Shown here: in pieces, positions 29,662 to 40,077 of the stretch
Position numbering within the stretch: the first letter of the stretch is position 1
Layout of the letters: each line of letters begins with the position of its first letter
Source: Haemophilus parainfluenzae
Lineage (GTDB): Bacteria; Pseudomonadota; Gammaproteobacteria; Enterobacterales; Pasteurellaceae
Assembly: GCF_003252725.1 (NCBI RefSeq)
Contig: NZ_QEPO01000001.1
Span: 473,726 to 537,725, forward strand
Direction: 5' to 3'
DNA length: 64,000 bases
Program-made: the position numbers and the translations under genes
The notes under the pieces: model-generated
What the model was told of the DNA's origin: nothing
Database searches by the model: none
Seen by the model: the letters and a program-made list of their open reading frames with translations, nothing else

Positions 29662-29693
29662 AAAAAGTGCGGTCAATTTTAACCGCACTTTTT
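29662..29693 (-). terminator. Uptake-signal-pair hairpin between fdnI and fdhE
   Basis: AAAAAGTGCGGT (29662-29673) pairs with ACCGCACTTTTT (29682-29693). On the minus strand it follows fdnI and may reduce read-through into fdhE. Confidence 0.82.
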
Positions 29694-29697
29694 GATT

Positions 29698-30414
29698 TTA
29701 GCCATTGATACCTTTGAACAATGCTTTGGTTTTTACTTTTTTACCTTCAGCTTCATTTTCGAGGTCTTCTTCTAGCTTAGGAAGTACTTCATCTCGATAC
29801 CATTTCGGGTGGTGTTTTTTCGCCCAACGAACAGTTACCCAACCTTCCACAATACCGCGAATAGATCCTTTAATCCAGAATGCCATGTACATGTGTACCA
29901 AAATACCGGTGAACAACATGAATGCACTTAAAGAGTGAAGGAAAATCGCAAAACGTAATACCGGAATAGAGAAGTAGTGCGAGAAATACTGACGCCACAT
30001 AATGATACCGGTTACAAGTAAAGTGACCATCGCCAAGTTCAATGTCCAGAATAACATTTTTTGACCAAGGTTATACTTGCCGTTATCTGCAACAGCGTGC
30101 TCATTCCCTTTTAATACTTCAACGATGCCTTTTAACCAACGAATATCGTTTTTCTCTGGAATGTTGTGATCCCAGTAAAGATAGCCGAGGAAAATAAAGG
30201 CAACGAACATAATGATACCGGTGAACGGGTGAATTGCTCGAGCCAGTTGCGGAGTACCTAAAATTTCAGTTAACCACGCAAAATCTGGGAAGAAGAATGC
30301 CACACCAGTAAACATCGTCATAAAGAAGCAGATTACGAGTAACCAGTGGCTAAAACGAGCAGGCGTTCTATGACGAATGATTCGAGTATCATTGCTAATC
30401 TCAATCTTACTCAT
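29698..30414 (-). CDS. fdnI: Formate dehydrogenase-N cytochrome b556 (gamma) subunit
   Basis: 238 residues with four membrane helices. It anchors the complex and passes electrons from the Fe-S subunit to quinone through two b haems. Histidine-containing segments [12 protein letters not shown] (about 20-31), [12 protein letters not shown] and [20 protein letters not shown] supply haem ligands. The ATG at 30412-30414 is chosen because AAGGAGG sits just upstream; a longer in-frame start at 30447 lies inside fdnH. It overlaps the fdnH end by eight bases. Confidence 0.95.
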   Translation of the reverse strand: MSKIEISNDTRIIRHRTPARFSHWLLVICFFMTMFTGVAFFFPDFAWLTEILGTPQLARAIHPFTGIIMFVAFIFLGYLYWDHNIPEKNDIRWLKGIVEVLKGNEHAVADNGKYNLGQKMLFWTLNLAMVTLLVTGIIMWRQYFSHYFSIPVLRFAIFLHSLSAFMLFTGILVHMYMAFWIKGSIRGIVEGWVTVRWAKKHHPKWYRDEVLPKLEEDLENEAEGKKVKTKALFKGING

Positions 30415-31339
30415 CTTTGCCTCCTTTTTTATCTTCTTCAAATTCATGGTGATGATCTTCTACATCTTCTTCAACGTTTGGACCTACAGCTAAGTAGTGA
30501 GCGATTTCAGCAAGTGCTAGACCACCCATTGCAACAGCTGCTACCGGTTTCAATACATCTTTCCAAAGGGTGACGGTAAGGTCAACTTTTGGATCTTTTG
30601 GAAGACCAGAATAAAGTTCAGGTTTATCCGCATGGTGTAATACATACATTACGTGTGTACCACCTACGCCTTCAGGGTCGTAGATACCCGCGTTTTCGTA
30701 ACCACGTGATTTTAAGTCAGCAACACGTTGTTCTGCGTAGAGTTTCATCTCTTCTTTAGAACCAAAACGAATTGCACCGGTTGGACAAGTTTTCACGCAA
30801 GCCGGTTCTTGACCCACAGAAACACGATCCACACAAAGGGTACATTTATATACGCGGTTGTCTTCTGGGTTCATACGTGGAATGTTGAACGGACAACCTG
30901 CGATACAGTAACCACAACCGATACATTTATCAGATTGGAAATCCACAATACCGTTTGCATATTGGATAATTGCGCCTGGTGCAGGACAAGCTTTTAAACA
31001 GCCTGGTTCTGAACAGTGCATACAACCATCTTTACGGATTAACCATTCTAAACGATCATTTTCTTCAACTTCGTTAAAGCGCATTACCGTCCATGCTTTT
31101 GCATTGAGATCTACTGGGTTATCGTAGATCCCCACACATTGAGCATTAACATCAGAACGAATGTCATTCCACTCTGAACAGCCCACCTGACAGGCTTTAC
31201 AACCGATACAGGTGGATACGTCGATTAATTTTGCTACTTCAACTTTATGATCACGCGCTTGAGGTGCTGGTGTTAAACCAGACGTAGCGGAGACCTTGAT
31301 AATGTCTTGCGATTGAACGCCTTGACCACTTCCTGCCAT
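30407..31339 (-). CDS. fdnH: Formate dehydrogenase-N iron-sulphur (beta) subunit
   Basis: 310 residues. It carries four [4Fe-4S] clusters conducting electrons from FdnG to FdnI. The cysteine clusters are [11 protein letters not shown] (about 39-49), [14 protein letters not shown] (about 103-116), [12 protein letters not shown] (about 136-147) and CTLCVD with CVKTCP (about 160-183). A transmembrane helix near residues 255-280 anchors it from the periplasm, and the tail is His/Glu/Asp-rich ([11 protein letters not shown]). The start MAGSGQGVQ has GGAGG upstream; a longer frame beginning at 31360 overlaps fdnG. Confidence 0.96.
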   Translation of the reverse strand: MAGSGQGVQSQDIIKVSATSGLTPAPQARDHKVEVAKLIDVSTCIGCKACQVGCSEWNDIRSDVNAQCVGIYDNPVDLNAKAWTVMRFNEVEENDRLEWLIRKDGCMHCSEPGCLKACPAPGAIIQYANGIVDFQSDKCIGCGYCIAGCPFNIPRMNPEDNRVYKCTLCVDRVSVGQEPACVKTCPTGAIRFGSKEEMKLYAEQRVADLKSRGYENAGIYDPEGVGGTHVMYVLHHADKPELYSGLPKDPKVDLTVTLWKDVLKPVAAVAMGGLALAEIAHYLAVGPNVEEDVEDHHHEFEEDKKGGKDE

Positions 31340-31340
31340 A

Positions 31341-34300
31341 TTATGCCTCCGCTTTCTCAATGTTTACCAAGAATGTTTTATATTCTGGTGTTTGAGTGAC
31401 TGCTTCACCCCAAGATGGTGTTAAGGTGTTGGTGGAGAAACCACGATTACCTTTACCATTTAAGGCTTTCATATTCCAGTGAATTGGAATACCCACATGA
31501 TGTACGGTACGTCCGTCGACTTCTAAATCTTTCAAACGTTTTGTTACCACTGCAACGGCTTTAATGTAGCCACGGCGAGAAGTAATTTTTACCATATCAC
31601 CTTTTTGGATACCTTTTTCTGCTGCTAATTTCTCACCAATTTCCACGAATTGTTGAGGTTGGGCGATGATATTTAACGCAGATTGAGCAGTCCAACTGTG
31701 GAAGTGCTCGGTCAAACGATAAGTGGTTGCCACATAAGGGAAATCTTTGTTTGAACCGATAAATTCACGGTCTTCTTTATAAATACGAACAGTCGGATCA
31801 GAGACGACACTTGGGTGTAGTGGGTTAGTGTCAATCGGACTTTCAATTGGTTCATAGTGTTCAGGCATAGGACCATTCACAATTTTATCTACAGCGAATA
31901 GACGGCCAACACCTTCTGCAGACATAATAAATGGACCTGCATCAGAGCCTGGTGGTTGTGTGCCATAGTCAGCGACATCTAACCAGTTCCAGTTTTTACC
32001 GTTCCATTTGATTAATTGACGGTGTTTATCCCAAGGATTACCGTTAATATCAAGTGAAGCACGACTGTAAAGGATACGACGGTTTGCCGGCCATGCGAAG
32101 CCCCAACCTAATGTACAACCTAAACCTGATGGGTCAGAGTTGTCACGGTTTGCGGTTTGGTTACCTTTTTCAGTCCATTGACCCACATAGATCCAGTTAC
32201 CTGATGAGGTTGTACCATCATCACGTAAGTGAGCGAATCCGTTAAGTAATTGACCTTTTTTATACATGACATTGCCATCAGCATCGAGAAGATCAGCAAG
32301 CGCGTAACCATTCAATTCTTTCGCTAATTCTACAGAACTTGGTGAATGCGGTTGAGCATAGTTCCAAGTCATCGCTTCGAAAGATTCGATACCACGACCA
32401 CCTTCTTTTTGATAAAGGTGATGCATTTCTTCACGAATCATAGAAAGAATTTCAACATCTGGTAACGCTTCACCTGGTTGGTCACAGCCTTTCCAGTGCC
32501 ATTGAGCCCAACGACCAGAGTTAGCTATAGAACCATCTTCTTCTGCGAAACAGGTGGTTGGTAAACGGAATACTTCAGTTTGAATATCTGCTGGATTCAC
32601 ATTGTTTGATTCACCAAAGTTTTTCCAGAATTCAGAAGATTCAGTTTGAAGCGGATCCATCACGATTAAGAATTTCAATTTGCTCATACCTGCAACAGTT
32701 TTGTTTTTGTTCGGTAATGAGTTTAATACGTTGAAACCTTGTAAAATCCAACCGTTCAATTTGCCATCATTCATTAACTTAACATGAGTGATAGGGTCGT
32801 ATAAGCGGTCTGCTTTTGGTAAGAAATCGAAACCCCAACCATTTTCTTTGGTTGCTTTATCACCATAGAACGTTTTCATCATACTCACGAAGAATTTCGA
32901 GGTATTACGATAGTAGTTCACTTGGTTTGGTACGATATCTTTTGGCGTAATCGCATTAATGTATTGTTCGTAAGACGTATCTTTGTCATTCGGTAAACGC
33001 ATATAACCAGGTAAAGACATTGGCAATAAGCCCATATCTGTTGTACCTTGTACGTTTGAGTGTCCACGTAATGCATTAATACCGCCTCCTGGCATCCCCA
33101 TATTACCTAAGAGTAATTGGATCATTGCCATTGAACGAATATTTTGTGTACCGATTGTATGCTCAGTAAAGCCTAACGCATATAAGTGCGTCATGGTTTT
33201 ATTCGGTGCAGAGGTTTTACCAATTTCTTCACAGATTTGTAAGAAGAGTTTTTGCTTAACGCCTGTAATACGTTCAACTATTTCTGGGGTATAGCGAGAA
33301 ACGTGATCTTTCAAGATATTAATCACACAACGTGGATCTTGTAAGGTCATATCACGTTTAGCATTACCATTTTCATCAAATTGGTAATTCCATTTAGATT
33401 TATCGTAAGTACGTTTTTCTTCATCAAAACCTACGAATAAACCATCTTCAAATTTGAAACCTTCATCAACTAAGAATGAAGCATTGGTATAGTGTTTAAC
33501 GTATTCGTGTTGAATTTGGTTAGTTTCCAATAAGTAACGGATCACACCCATTAAGAATGCGATATCAGAACCGGAACGAATTGGTGCATGAAGGTCAGCT
33601 ACAGAAGCTGTACGGTTAAAGCGAGGGTCAACCACGATGATTTTCGCACCGTTTTTCTTCGCTTCGATCGCCCAACGGAAGCCAACAGGGTGAGCTTCAG
33701 CAGGGTTACCACCTTGAACAATAATAAGATTGGCGTTTTTGATGTCAACCCAGTTGTTTGTCATGGCACCGCGACCAAATGATGGAGCAAGACTTGCTAC
33801 CGTTGGTCCGTGTCAAGTATTCGCTTGGTTACACATCGGCACTATGCCCAACATTCTCACCCATTTTTGAGTAAGAAGTGCGGCTTCATTACTCATGGCA
33901 GAGGCGGTCATAATACCAGTAGAGGTCCAACGGTTAACGGTTTTGCCACTTGCGTCTTTTTCAACGAAGTTTGCATCACGGTCATCTTTGAGTAAACGAG
34001 AAACACGTTTGATCGCTTCTTCCCAAGAAAGACGAACCCATTTGTCCGAACCCGGTGCTCGATATTCAGGGTATAATGCACGGCTTTCACTATTAACATA
34101 GTCTAACGCGCCAGCACCTTTAGGACATAATGCCCCACGGCTTACCGGATGGTCTGGGTCACCTTCAAGGTGGAATAATTTAGAACGGGTATTGGTGCCT
34201 GTATGGCTGCTTAAAGCATCGTAAGGTTTGCCTGTGCTATATAACAACATACCACAGCTCACTGCACAATATGTACAGGTGTTACGGGATTCAAAAGCCC

Positions 34301-34424
34301 GTAATAATTTGTATTCACGTGGTGCCGCTAAGACAGATGATGGTGCAAAGCCCAACATTGCCGCAGACGTCCCCGCCATACCACCTGCACAGATCTTAAA
34401 GAACTTACGTCTAGAGACCTGCAT
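31341..34424 (-). CDS. fdnG: Formate dehydrogenase-N catalytic subunit, selenoprotein
   Basis: 1027 residues when the in-frame TGA at 33813-33815 is read as selenocysteine (residue 204). It oxidises formate in the periplasm at a molybdopterin-guanine-dinucleotide centre. A twin-arginine signal (SRRKFFK, residues 4-10) directs folded export. C50, C53, C57 and C100 bind a [4Fe-4S] cluster. The Sec codon falls in [18 protein letters not shown], identical in context to E. coli FdnG, and a bacterial SECIS hairpin follows it. The ATG at 34424 with AAGGAG upstream is preferred to the GTG two codons earlier. Standard translation tools will split this gene into two. Confidence 0.97.
33773..33808 (-). 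promoter_or_regulatory. Bacterial SECIS element inside fdnG
   Basis: Five bases after the Sec TGA, minus-strand GACCAA (33808-33803) pairs with TTGGTC (33778-33773). Inside it GGTAGCA pairs with TGCTCC around an AGTCT apical loop (33801-33784), closely matching the GGTCT-type loop bound by SelB in E. coli fdhF and fdnG. Confidence 0.9.
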
Positions 34425-34616
34425 AATCACTCCTTCATAACGGCGAACCGTTAAGATATTTCGATAGTATAAATTCGTATAGATAATTTATTTGATTTCG
34501 TTAAAATAACGTATCAACCATTAAATTGATTATAACAATGACCAATTTAAACGGAGCTGATTTTAACTATTTTTTAACCGAAAATCTATAATCAAAACTT
34601 GTTATAATCGCTTTAA

Positions 34617-34638
34617 AACTTGAGCTAGATCACAAAAC
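34617..34638 (+). promoter_or_regulatory. CRP/FNR-like site in the fdnG-fdhD divergent promoter region
   Basis: TTGAGCTAGATCAC (34620-34633) fits FNR TTGAT-N4-ATCAA in 8 of 10 bases and also ends in a full CRP half-site TCACA. A TATAAT lies at 34603-34608. The 275-base gap between fdnG and fdhD holds only these signals. FNR control would suit an anaerobic formate dehydrogenase; which gene it serves is unclear. Confidence 0.5.
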
Positions 34639-34699
34639 AAACATTTTTTGTTAAAAAAAAGTAACATTTTTACAACAGTCATTTTATTGGGAAAAAATA

Positions 34700-35509
34700 A
34701 TGCACTGGATAATCCAAAAAACAATTAATTTTTTAAAAAAAACATCTGAAAATCCGACCTTACTTTTAGTGGAAAAACAAGATAGTTTGGCTGCGGAAGT
34801 CCCTGTTTCACTTGTCTATAATGGTATTGCACATACCGTCATGATGTGCTCTCCCCAAGATTTAGAGGATTTTGCTTTAGGCTTTTCATTAGCGGAAAGT
34901 ATTATTGAGAAAAAAGCGGATATTTATGGCATTGATGTGGTGGAAGTATGCAATGGCATTGAAGTGCAAATTGAATTATCTAGCCGTCAATTTGTGGCAT
35001 TAAAAGATCATCGCCGAACATTAACAGGCAGAACAGGATGTGGCATTTGCGGCACAGAACAAATCTCACAAGTTTATAAAAAATTGCCAAAATTAGATCG
35101 CACTTTCCAATTTAATTTAAATTTATTAGATGGTTGCTTAGCACAATTACAAGCTAATCAAACACTCGGAAAAGAGACAGGGGCGACACATGCCGCCGCC
35201 TTTTTTGATTTATCGGGTAATTTACTGGCGATTCGAGAAGATGTTGGGCGACATGTGGCACTAGATAAATTAATCGGCTGGCATGCTAAACAGAATCAAC
35301 CGCAAGGATTCGTACTTGTTTCAAGCCGAGCCAGTTATGAAATGGTCCAAAAATCGGTCGCTTGTGGCATCGAGTTACTTGTTGCAATTTCTGCAGCAAC
35401 AGATCTTGCCGTCAATATGGCTGAACAACACAATCTTTCCCTTATCGGCTTTGCTCGCCCTGGAAAAGCTAATATCTATGCGGGTAAAGAGCGGTTGGTT
35501 TTAGCTTAG
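34700..35509 (+). CDS. fdhD: Sulfurtransferase FdhD, formate dehydrogenase maturation
   Basis: 269 residues. It transfers sulphur from the cysteine desulphurase IscS to the molybdenum cofactor before insertion into formate dehydrogenase. The essential Cys motif is GCGICG (about 114-119), followed by [25 protein letters not shown] (about 179-193) and [12 protein letters not shown]. It diverges from fdnG across a shared regulatory region. Together with fdhE in this window it supplies the cluster-specific maturation factors for FdnGHI. Confidence 0.96.
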   Translation: MHWIIQKTINFLKKTSENPTLLLVEKQDSLAAEVPVSLVYNGIAHTVMMCSPQDLEDFALGFSLAESIIEKKADIYGIDVVEVCNGIEVQIELSSRQFVALKDHRRTLTGRTGCGICGTEQISQVYKKLPKLDRTFQFNLNLLDGCLAQLQANQTLGKETGATHAAAFFDLSGNLLAIREDVGRHVALDKLIGWHAKQNQPQGFVLVSSRASYEMVQKSVACGIELLVAISAATDLAVNMAEQHNLSLIGFARPGKANIYAGKERLVLA

Positions 35510-35528
35510 TTTTATCTATATAAAAACG

Positions 35529-35568
35529 AGTGCGGTCAAAAACATTCTTATTTTGACCGCACTTTTTG
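35529..35568. terminator. Uptake-signal-pair terminator between fdhD and the AfuA-like gene
   Basis: AGTGCGGTCAAAA (35529-35541) and TTTTGACCGCACT (35551-35563) form a perfect 13-base stem followed by TTTT between convergent genes. Confidence 0.92.
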
Positions 35569-35578
35569 TTTATTCCTT

Positions 35579-36625
35579 TTATTCTTTTGGCGATTTACTC
35601 TCTAAGAGCACTTCAGAAACCCAACGTTGGGTGAGGCGTTTACCTTCTTGATCTGTACCAAATTTCATAAAATCAATATTCACCAGTTTTAATTTACCAG
35701 CCGGTAGGAAACCTGGTGCAGGTTCTGCATGGATATTGGTTGGAAGTTGGTAAGAGTCTGATTCTTTCCATGGAATTTCTTGTGCTTCTTTGCTTAGCAC
35801 GAAATCCATAAATAGCTTGGCATTATCAAGGTTTCTAGCTCCTTTAATAATGCTTGCCCCGCCTAAAGAATAGCCTACGCCTTCGCATGGTAAAATGCCT
35901 TCAACTGGCGCACCATTTTTCTTCTCACGCGGATAAACCAACATAAAACCTAAATCAATCGCTACAGTACCGTTAGCCAAATAGTTGCTCGCAAGGCCTG
36001 TTTTGGTATGTTGCATGAGATTTGGCTCTAATTTTTTTAAATAATCAAAAGCTTTTTCTTCTCCCCATAATGTGGAAAAAGTGCTGATAAGGGAATAACC
36101 CGTACCAGAAACACGTGGATCGGGATATTGAATTTGCCCTTGATATTCTGGTTTTATTAGATCTGCATAACATTTTGGCGCTGGAATATTCAATTCTTTT
36201 AATTTTTTAGTATTGACCCCAATGCCAAGTTCCATTAAGTAAATCACAGAGGTGAAATTGCCACGTTGATCCATTAAAGATTTAAACTGCGGCATGATAT
36301 CTTTTTGTAATGGGGAACGATAGGATTCAAGTAAGCCTAATTCAGCCGCTTGGAGATGAGGTTCAATCGTGCCACCAAACCAGAAATCAGCTTGTGGGTT
36401 TTCTTTTTCAGCTTTAATTTTGCCTAATACAACGCCTGTACTATTACGTACAAATTGTGCATCTACATTGTATTTTTTACTAAAGGCTTGCGTGACTTTT
36501 TCACATACGACATTTTGTACACTGCAATATACGGTGAGTTTGCCTTCAGCCTGTGCGTGAGAAGTGTACGTGAGGGCGGTTAGGGCTGAAAGTGCGGTTA
36601 ATTTTAATGTAGTTTTTATTGACAT
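35579..36625 (-). CDS. Orphan AfuA-like periplasmic substrate-binding protein
   Basis: 348 residues with a Sec signal peptide (cleavage about AQA, residue 26). The mature start GKLTVYCSVQNVVCEKV and DFWFGGTIEPHLQAAELGL match the AfuA family, and it is clearly a paralogue of the two AfuA genes at 46777 and 47961. At the three sugar-contact positions known for AfuA (His205, Asp206, Glu229 of the mature protein) it has Leu, Val and Ser (GFMLVY and GYSLGG). It therefore probably binds something else. No permease or ATPase gene is adjacent; it may use another transporter. A phosphate-binding role is not ruled out. Confidence 0.85.
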   Translation of the reverse strand: MSIKTTLKLTALSALTALTYTSHAQAEGKLTVYCSVQNVVCEKVTQAFSKKYNVDAQFVRNSTGVVLGKIKAEKENPQADFWFGGTIEPHLQAAELGLLESYRSPLQKDIMPQFKSLMDQRGNFTSVIYLMELGIGVNTKKLKELNIPAPKCYADLIKPEYQGQIQYPDPRVSGTGYSLISTFSTLWGEEKAFDYLKKLEPNLMQHTKTGLASNYLANGTVAIDLGFMLVYPREKKNGAPVEGILPCEGVGYSLGGASIIKGARNLDNAKLFMDFVLSKEAQEIPWKESDSYQLPTNIHAEPAPGFLPAGKLKLVNIDFMKFGTDQEGKRLTQRWVSEVLLESKSPKE

Positions 36626-36773
36626 TATGTCTCCTTTTTCTTCGTCAATATATAGTAATTATTTGATATTGCTAATATAAGCGGGCGGAGGAAATTTGTA
36701 AATATTGGGATTGTTTAAACGCATAATTCCCACTATAATTCCCTGTAAATTTAACCAGATTAAAATAAGAGCA

Positions 36774-38951
36774 ATGGATATTTCAGAATTACTTGATGGC
36801 TTGAATGATAAACAACGTGAAGCAGTGGCAGCACCACTTGGCAATTACCTTGTGCTTGCGGGGGCTGGAAGTGGTAAAACTCGCGTCTTGACTCATCGTA
36901 TTGCTTGGTTGATTGCCGTAGAAAATATTTCTGAAGGCAGCATTATGGCGGTAACCTTTACCAATAAAGCCGCTGCTGAAATGCGTCATCGTATTCAAGA
37001 TACCTTATCCAAACATGCTCAATCGAATCTATTTGGTATGTGGATTGGGACATTCCATAGCATTGCCCATCGATTATTACGCGCTCACCATTTAGATGTG
37101 AACTTGCCACAAGATTTCCAAATTTTGGATTCTGAAGACCAACTTCGTTTAGTAAAACGCTTGATGAAATTGCACAATTATGACGATAAAGCATTTCCAC
37201 CAAAACAAGCGTGTTGGTATATCAATAATAAAAAAGATGAAGGTTTAAGACCGCAAGATATTAATGATTTTGGTGATCGTCAGGAAAAAGAGTGGATTAA
37301 GATTTATCAAATTTATCAAGATACTTGTGATCGTGCGGGCTTAGTGGATTTTGCTGAATTATTAATTCGTGCGTATGAATTATTTGCTAAAAAGCCAGTG
37401 ATTTTGCAACGTTATCAGCAGCGTTTTCAGCACATTTTGGTGGATGAGTTTCAAGATACCAATAAAATCCAATATGCTTGGATCAAAATTCTTGCGGGTA
37501 ATACGGGCAAAGTGATGATTGTGGGCGATGATGACCAATCCATTTATGGTTGGCGTGGTGCACAGGTCGAAAACATTCAAAAATTCCTAAAAGATTTCAA
37601 TGCTGAAACCATTCGTTTGGAACAAAATTATCGTTCTACCGGCAATATTTTGAAAAGTGCCAACCAACTTATTTCGAATAATAGTGATCGCCTCGGTAAG
37701 AATTTATGGACCGACGGTGAAATGGGTGAGCCAGTAGGTATTTATGCAGCATTTAATGAATTAGATGAGGCAAAATTTGTGGCGTATCAGATCCAAAATT
37801 GGGTAGATGACGGTGGGAAATTAGATGATTGTGCTGTTTTATATCGTAGTAATAGCCAATCTCGTGTCATTGAAGAAGCCTTGATTCGTTGTCAAATTCC
37901 TTATCGTATTTACGGTGGAATGCGATTCTTTGAACGCCAAGAAATTAAAGATGCGTTGGCGTATTTACGCTTAATCAATAATCGTCAAGATGATGCGGCA
38001 TTTGAGCGAGTGATTAATACCCCTACACGTGGCATTGGTGATCGTACTTTAGATGTATTACGTAACTTAACGCGTGAACGTCAAATTACCTTATGGCAAG
38101 CAGTACAAGTGGCCACACAAGAAAATATGCTAACGGGACGTGCTTCAACCGCATTGCTTCGTTTCCAAGAGTTGATTAATTCTTTACAGGTTGATACAGC
38201 CGAAATGCCACTGTTTGCACAAACTGATTTCGTGATTAAACATTCTGGCTTATACGATATGTATAAACAGGAAAAAGGCGAGAAAGGTGAAGTCCGTATT
38301 GAAAACTTAGAAGAATTGGTGACGGCAACCCGAGAATTTATCAAACCTGATGAAGCAGAGGATATGACCGATCTTACCGCCTTTTTAACTCATGCTTCTT
38401 TAGAAGCGGGAGAAGAGCAGGCTTCACCGCATCAATCTTGTGTGGAAATGATGACCTTACACTCAGCAAAAGGCTTGGAATTTCCGCACGTATTTATGGT
38501 GGGGGTAGAAGAGGGCGTATTCCCAAGTTTCCGTTCATTTGAAGAGCCTGGTCGTTTGGAGGAAGAACGCCGTCTTGCTTATGTGGGCATTACTCGAGCG
38601 AAGCAAAAACTTACCATTTGTTATGCTGAAAGTCGTCGTGTTTACACGAAAGAAGAACGCCATTTACCTTCGCGTTTTATTGCAGAATTGCCATCAGAGT
38701 GCATTCAAGAAATCCGTTTACGCGGAACAGTCACCCGAGCATTAAACCAAGCGAAAGTAGGGAGTTTAAGCACGAGTTTGCCAGAAAATGAATGGAAAAT
38801 GGGGCAAAAAGTGAAACATGAAAAGTTTGGTTTTGGCACTGTTATAAACGTTGAAGGCTCAGATAATAACACCCGTTTACAAATAGCTTTCCAAGCTCAA
38901 GGCATTAAGTGGTTGATTGCACATTTGGCAAAATTAGAAAAAGTGCGGTAG
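36774..38951 (+). CDS. uvrD: DNA helicase II
   Basis: 725 residues from the ATG at 36774, exactly the E. coli UvrD start (MDISELLDGLNDKQREAV). A superfamily 1 3'-5' helicase of excision and mismatch repair. Q-motif LNDKQREAVAAP, Walker A LAGAGSGKTRVL (about 29-40), motif Ia VTFTNKAAAEMRHRI, Walker B LVDEFQDTN, motif III IYGWRGA, motif IV LEQNYRST, motif V MTLHSAKGLEF and motif VI YVGITRAKQ are all intact. The longer frame from 36705 is not needed. An uptake signal closes the gene (KVR stop). Confidence 0.97.
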   Translation: MDISELLDGLNDKQREAVAAPLGNYLVLAGAGSGKTRVLTHRIAWLIAVENISEGSIMAVTFTNKAAAEMRHRIQDTLSKHAQSNLFGMWIGTFHSIAHRLLRAHHLDVNLPQDFQILDSEDQLRLVKRLMKLHNYDDKAFPPKQACWYINNKKDEGLRPQDINDFGDRQEKEWIKIYQIYQDTCDRAGLVDFAELLIRAYELFAKKPVILQRYQQRFQHILVDEFQDTNKIQYAWIKILAGNTGKVMIVGDDDQSIYGWRGAQVENIQKFLKDFNAETIRLEQNYRSTGNILKSANQLISNNSDRLGKNLWTDGEMGEPVGIYAAFNELDEAKFVAYQIQNWVDDGGKLDDCAVLYRSNSQSRVIEEALIRCQIPYRIYGGMRFFERQEIKDALAYLRLINNRQDDAAFERVINTPTRGIGDRTLDVLRNLTRERQITLWQAVQVATQENMLTGRASTALLRFQELINSLQVDTAEMPLFAQTDFVIKHSGLYDMYKQEKGEKGEVRIENLEELVTATREFIKPDEAEDMTDLTAFLTHASLEAGEEQASPHQSCVEMMTLHSAKGLEFPHVFMVGVEEGVFPSFRSFEEPGRLEEERRLAYVGITRAKQKLTICYAESRRVYTKEERHLPSRFIAELPSECIQEIRLRGTVTRALNQAKVGSLSTSLPENEWKMGQKVKHEKFGFGTVINVEGSDNNTRLQIAFQAQGIKWLIAHLAKLEKVR

Positions 38952-38978
38952 AATCGGGAGGATTTTATTGCAACGAGT

Positions 38979-39068
38979 ATGAATATTGATGTTTATGCTC
39001 AAGGTGCCAAGTGCGAAAGCATTCGAAGAAATGACCGCACTTTTATCATGTGGGAAGTAGATGTTTAA
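38979..39068 (+). other. Possible 29-codon leader ORF before dppB
   Basis: MNIDVYAQGAKCESIRRN and 11 more codons run from 38979 to a TAA at 39066-39068, overlapping the dppB start. A strong GGGAGGA (about 38957-38963) sits 15 or more bases before its ATG, too far for it. An in-frame ATT at 38967 is better spaced. This could be a leader peptide, a decayed gene or chance; evidence is thin. Confidence 0.2.
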
Positions 39069-40065
39069 ATTTATTTTAAAACGTATTTTGATGGTGATTC
39101 CTACCTTTATCGCCATCACTTTTGTGACTTTTGCTCTCATTCATTTTATTCCAGGCGATCCTGTGGAAATTATGATGGGAGAGCGAGGTTTAACGCCAGA
39201 AGTTCATCAACAAATGATGAAACAACTTGGTCTCGATTTACCGTTGTATCAGCAATATTTCAATTATATTGGTAATGTAATACAAGGCGATTTTGGTGAA
39301 TCATTCCGTACTCAACAACCTGTTCTGAGGGAGTTTTTCACACTTTTCCCTGCCACGTTTGAATTGGCTTTCTTTGCACTATTTTGGTCATTAATTGCCG
39401 GCATTACGCTAGGAACGATTGCTGCTGTCAAGAAAGATAGCTGGATTTCTCATACCGTGACAGCTATGTCATTAACGGGTTATTCCATGCCAATTTTCTG
39501 GTGGGGATTAATTTTGATCTTATATGTTTCACCTTGGTTAGATTTACCACAAGGGGGACGTTTAGAAGACAGTTTCTGGATCGATACACCAACCGGTTTT
39601 ATGTTAATCGATACTTGGCTTTCAGGCGTGCCAGGCGCCTTTGTAAATGCCATTAAGTCATTGATTCTACCATCTATTGTGCTAGGTACCATTCCACTTG
39701 CGGTGATTACCCGAATGACACGTTCTTCGATGTTGGAAGTGTTAGGTGAAGATTATATTCGTACAGCGAAAGCCAAAGGCTTAAGTTATACCCGAATTGT
39801 GATTGTTCATGCGCTACGTAATGCACTGATCCCTGTTGTGACCGTGGTGGGATTGATTGTAGGACAGTTATTATCCGGTGCAGTTTTAACCGAAACAATT
39901 TTCTCATGGCCGGGTATTGGTAAATGGATTATTGATGCGATTTCTAATCGTGATTATCCCGTCTTACAAGGCGCTGTGTTGATTATCGCTACAATTATTA
40001 TTGTGGTGAATTTGACGATCGATTTACTTTATGGCGTGGTAAACCCACGTATTCGCCATCAATAA
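39061..40065 (+). CDS. dppB: Dipeptide/haem ABC transporter permease DppB
   Basis: 334 residues, the first permease of the Dpp importer. The N-terminal FKFILKRILMVIPTFIAITF helix, the FIPGDPVEIMMGERG segment and the EAA loop DYIRTAKAKGLSYTRIVIVHAL (about 230-250) are typical. It is the first gene of a dppBCDF operon that lies directly downstream of uvrD, the H. influenzae order. No binding protein gene (dppA) is in the operon. In H. influenzae the system imports glutathione via the binding protein GbpA and has been linked to haem. Confidence 0.95.
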   Translation: MFKFILKRILMVIPTFIAITFVTFALIHFIPGDPVEIMMGERGLTPEVHQQMMKQLGLDLPLYQQYFNYIGNVIQGDFGESFRTQQPVLREFFTLFPATFELAFFALFWSLIAGITLGTIAAVKKDSWISHTVTAMSLTGYSMPIFWWGLILILYVSPWLDLPQGGRLEDSFWIDTPTGFMLIDTWLSGVPGAFVNAIKSLILPSIVLGTIPLAVITRMTRSSMLEVLGEDYIRTAKAKGLSYTRIVIVHALRNALIPVVTVVGLIVGQLLSGAVLTETIFSWPGIGKWIIDAISNRDYPVLQGAVLIIATIIIVVNLTIDLLYGVVNPRIRHQ

Positions 40066-40077
40066 GGAGCCTTATTA

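Noticed and set aside
33813..33815. In-frame stop suggesting fdnG is a split pseudogene
   Set aside because: The position, flanking residues and the SECIS-type hairpin fit selenocysteine insertion as in E. coli FdnG, and both halves are otherwise intact.
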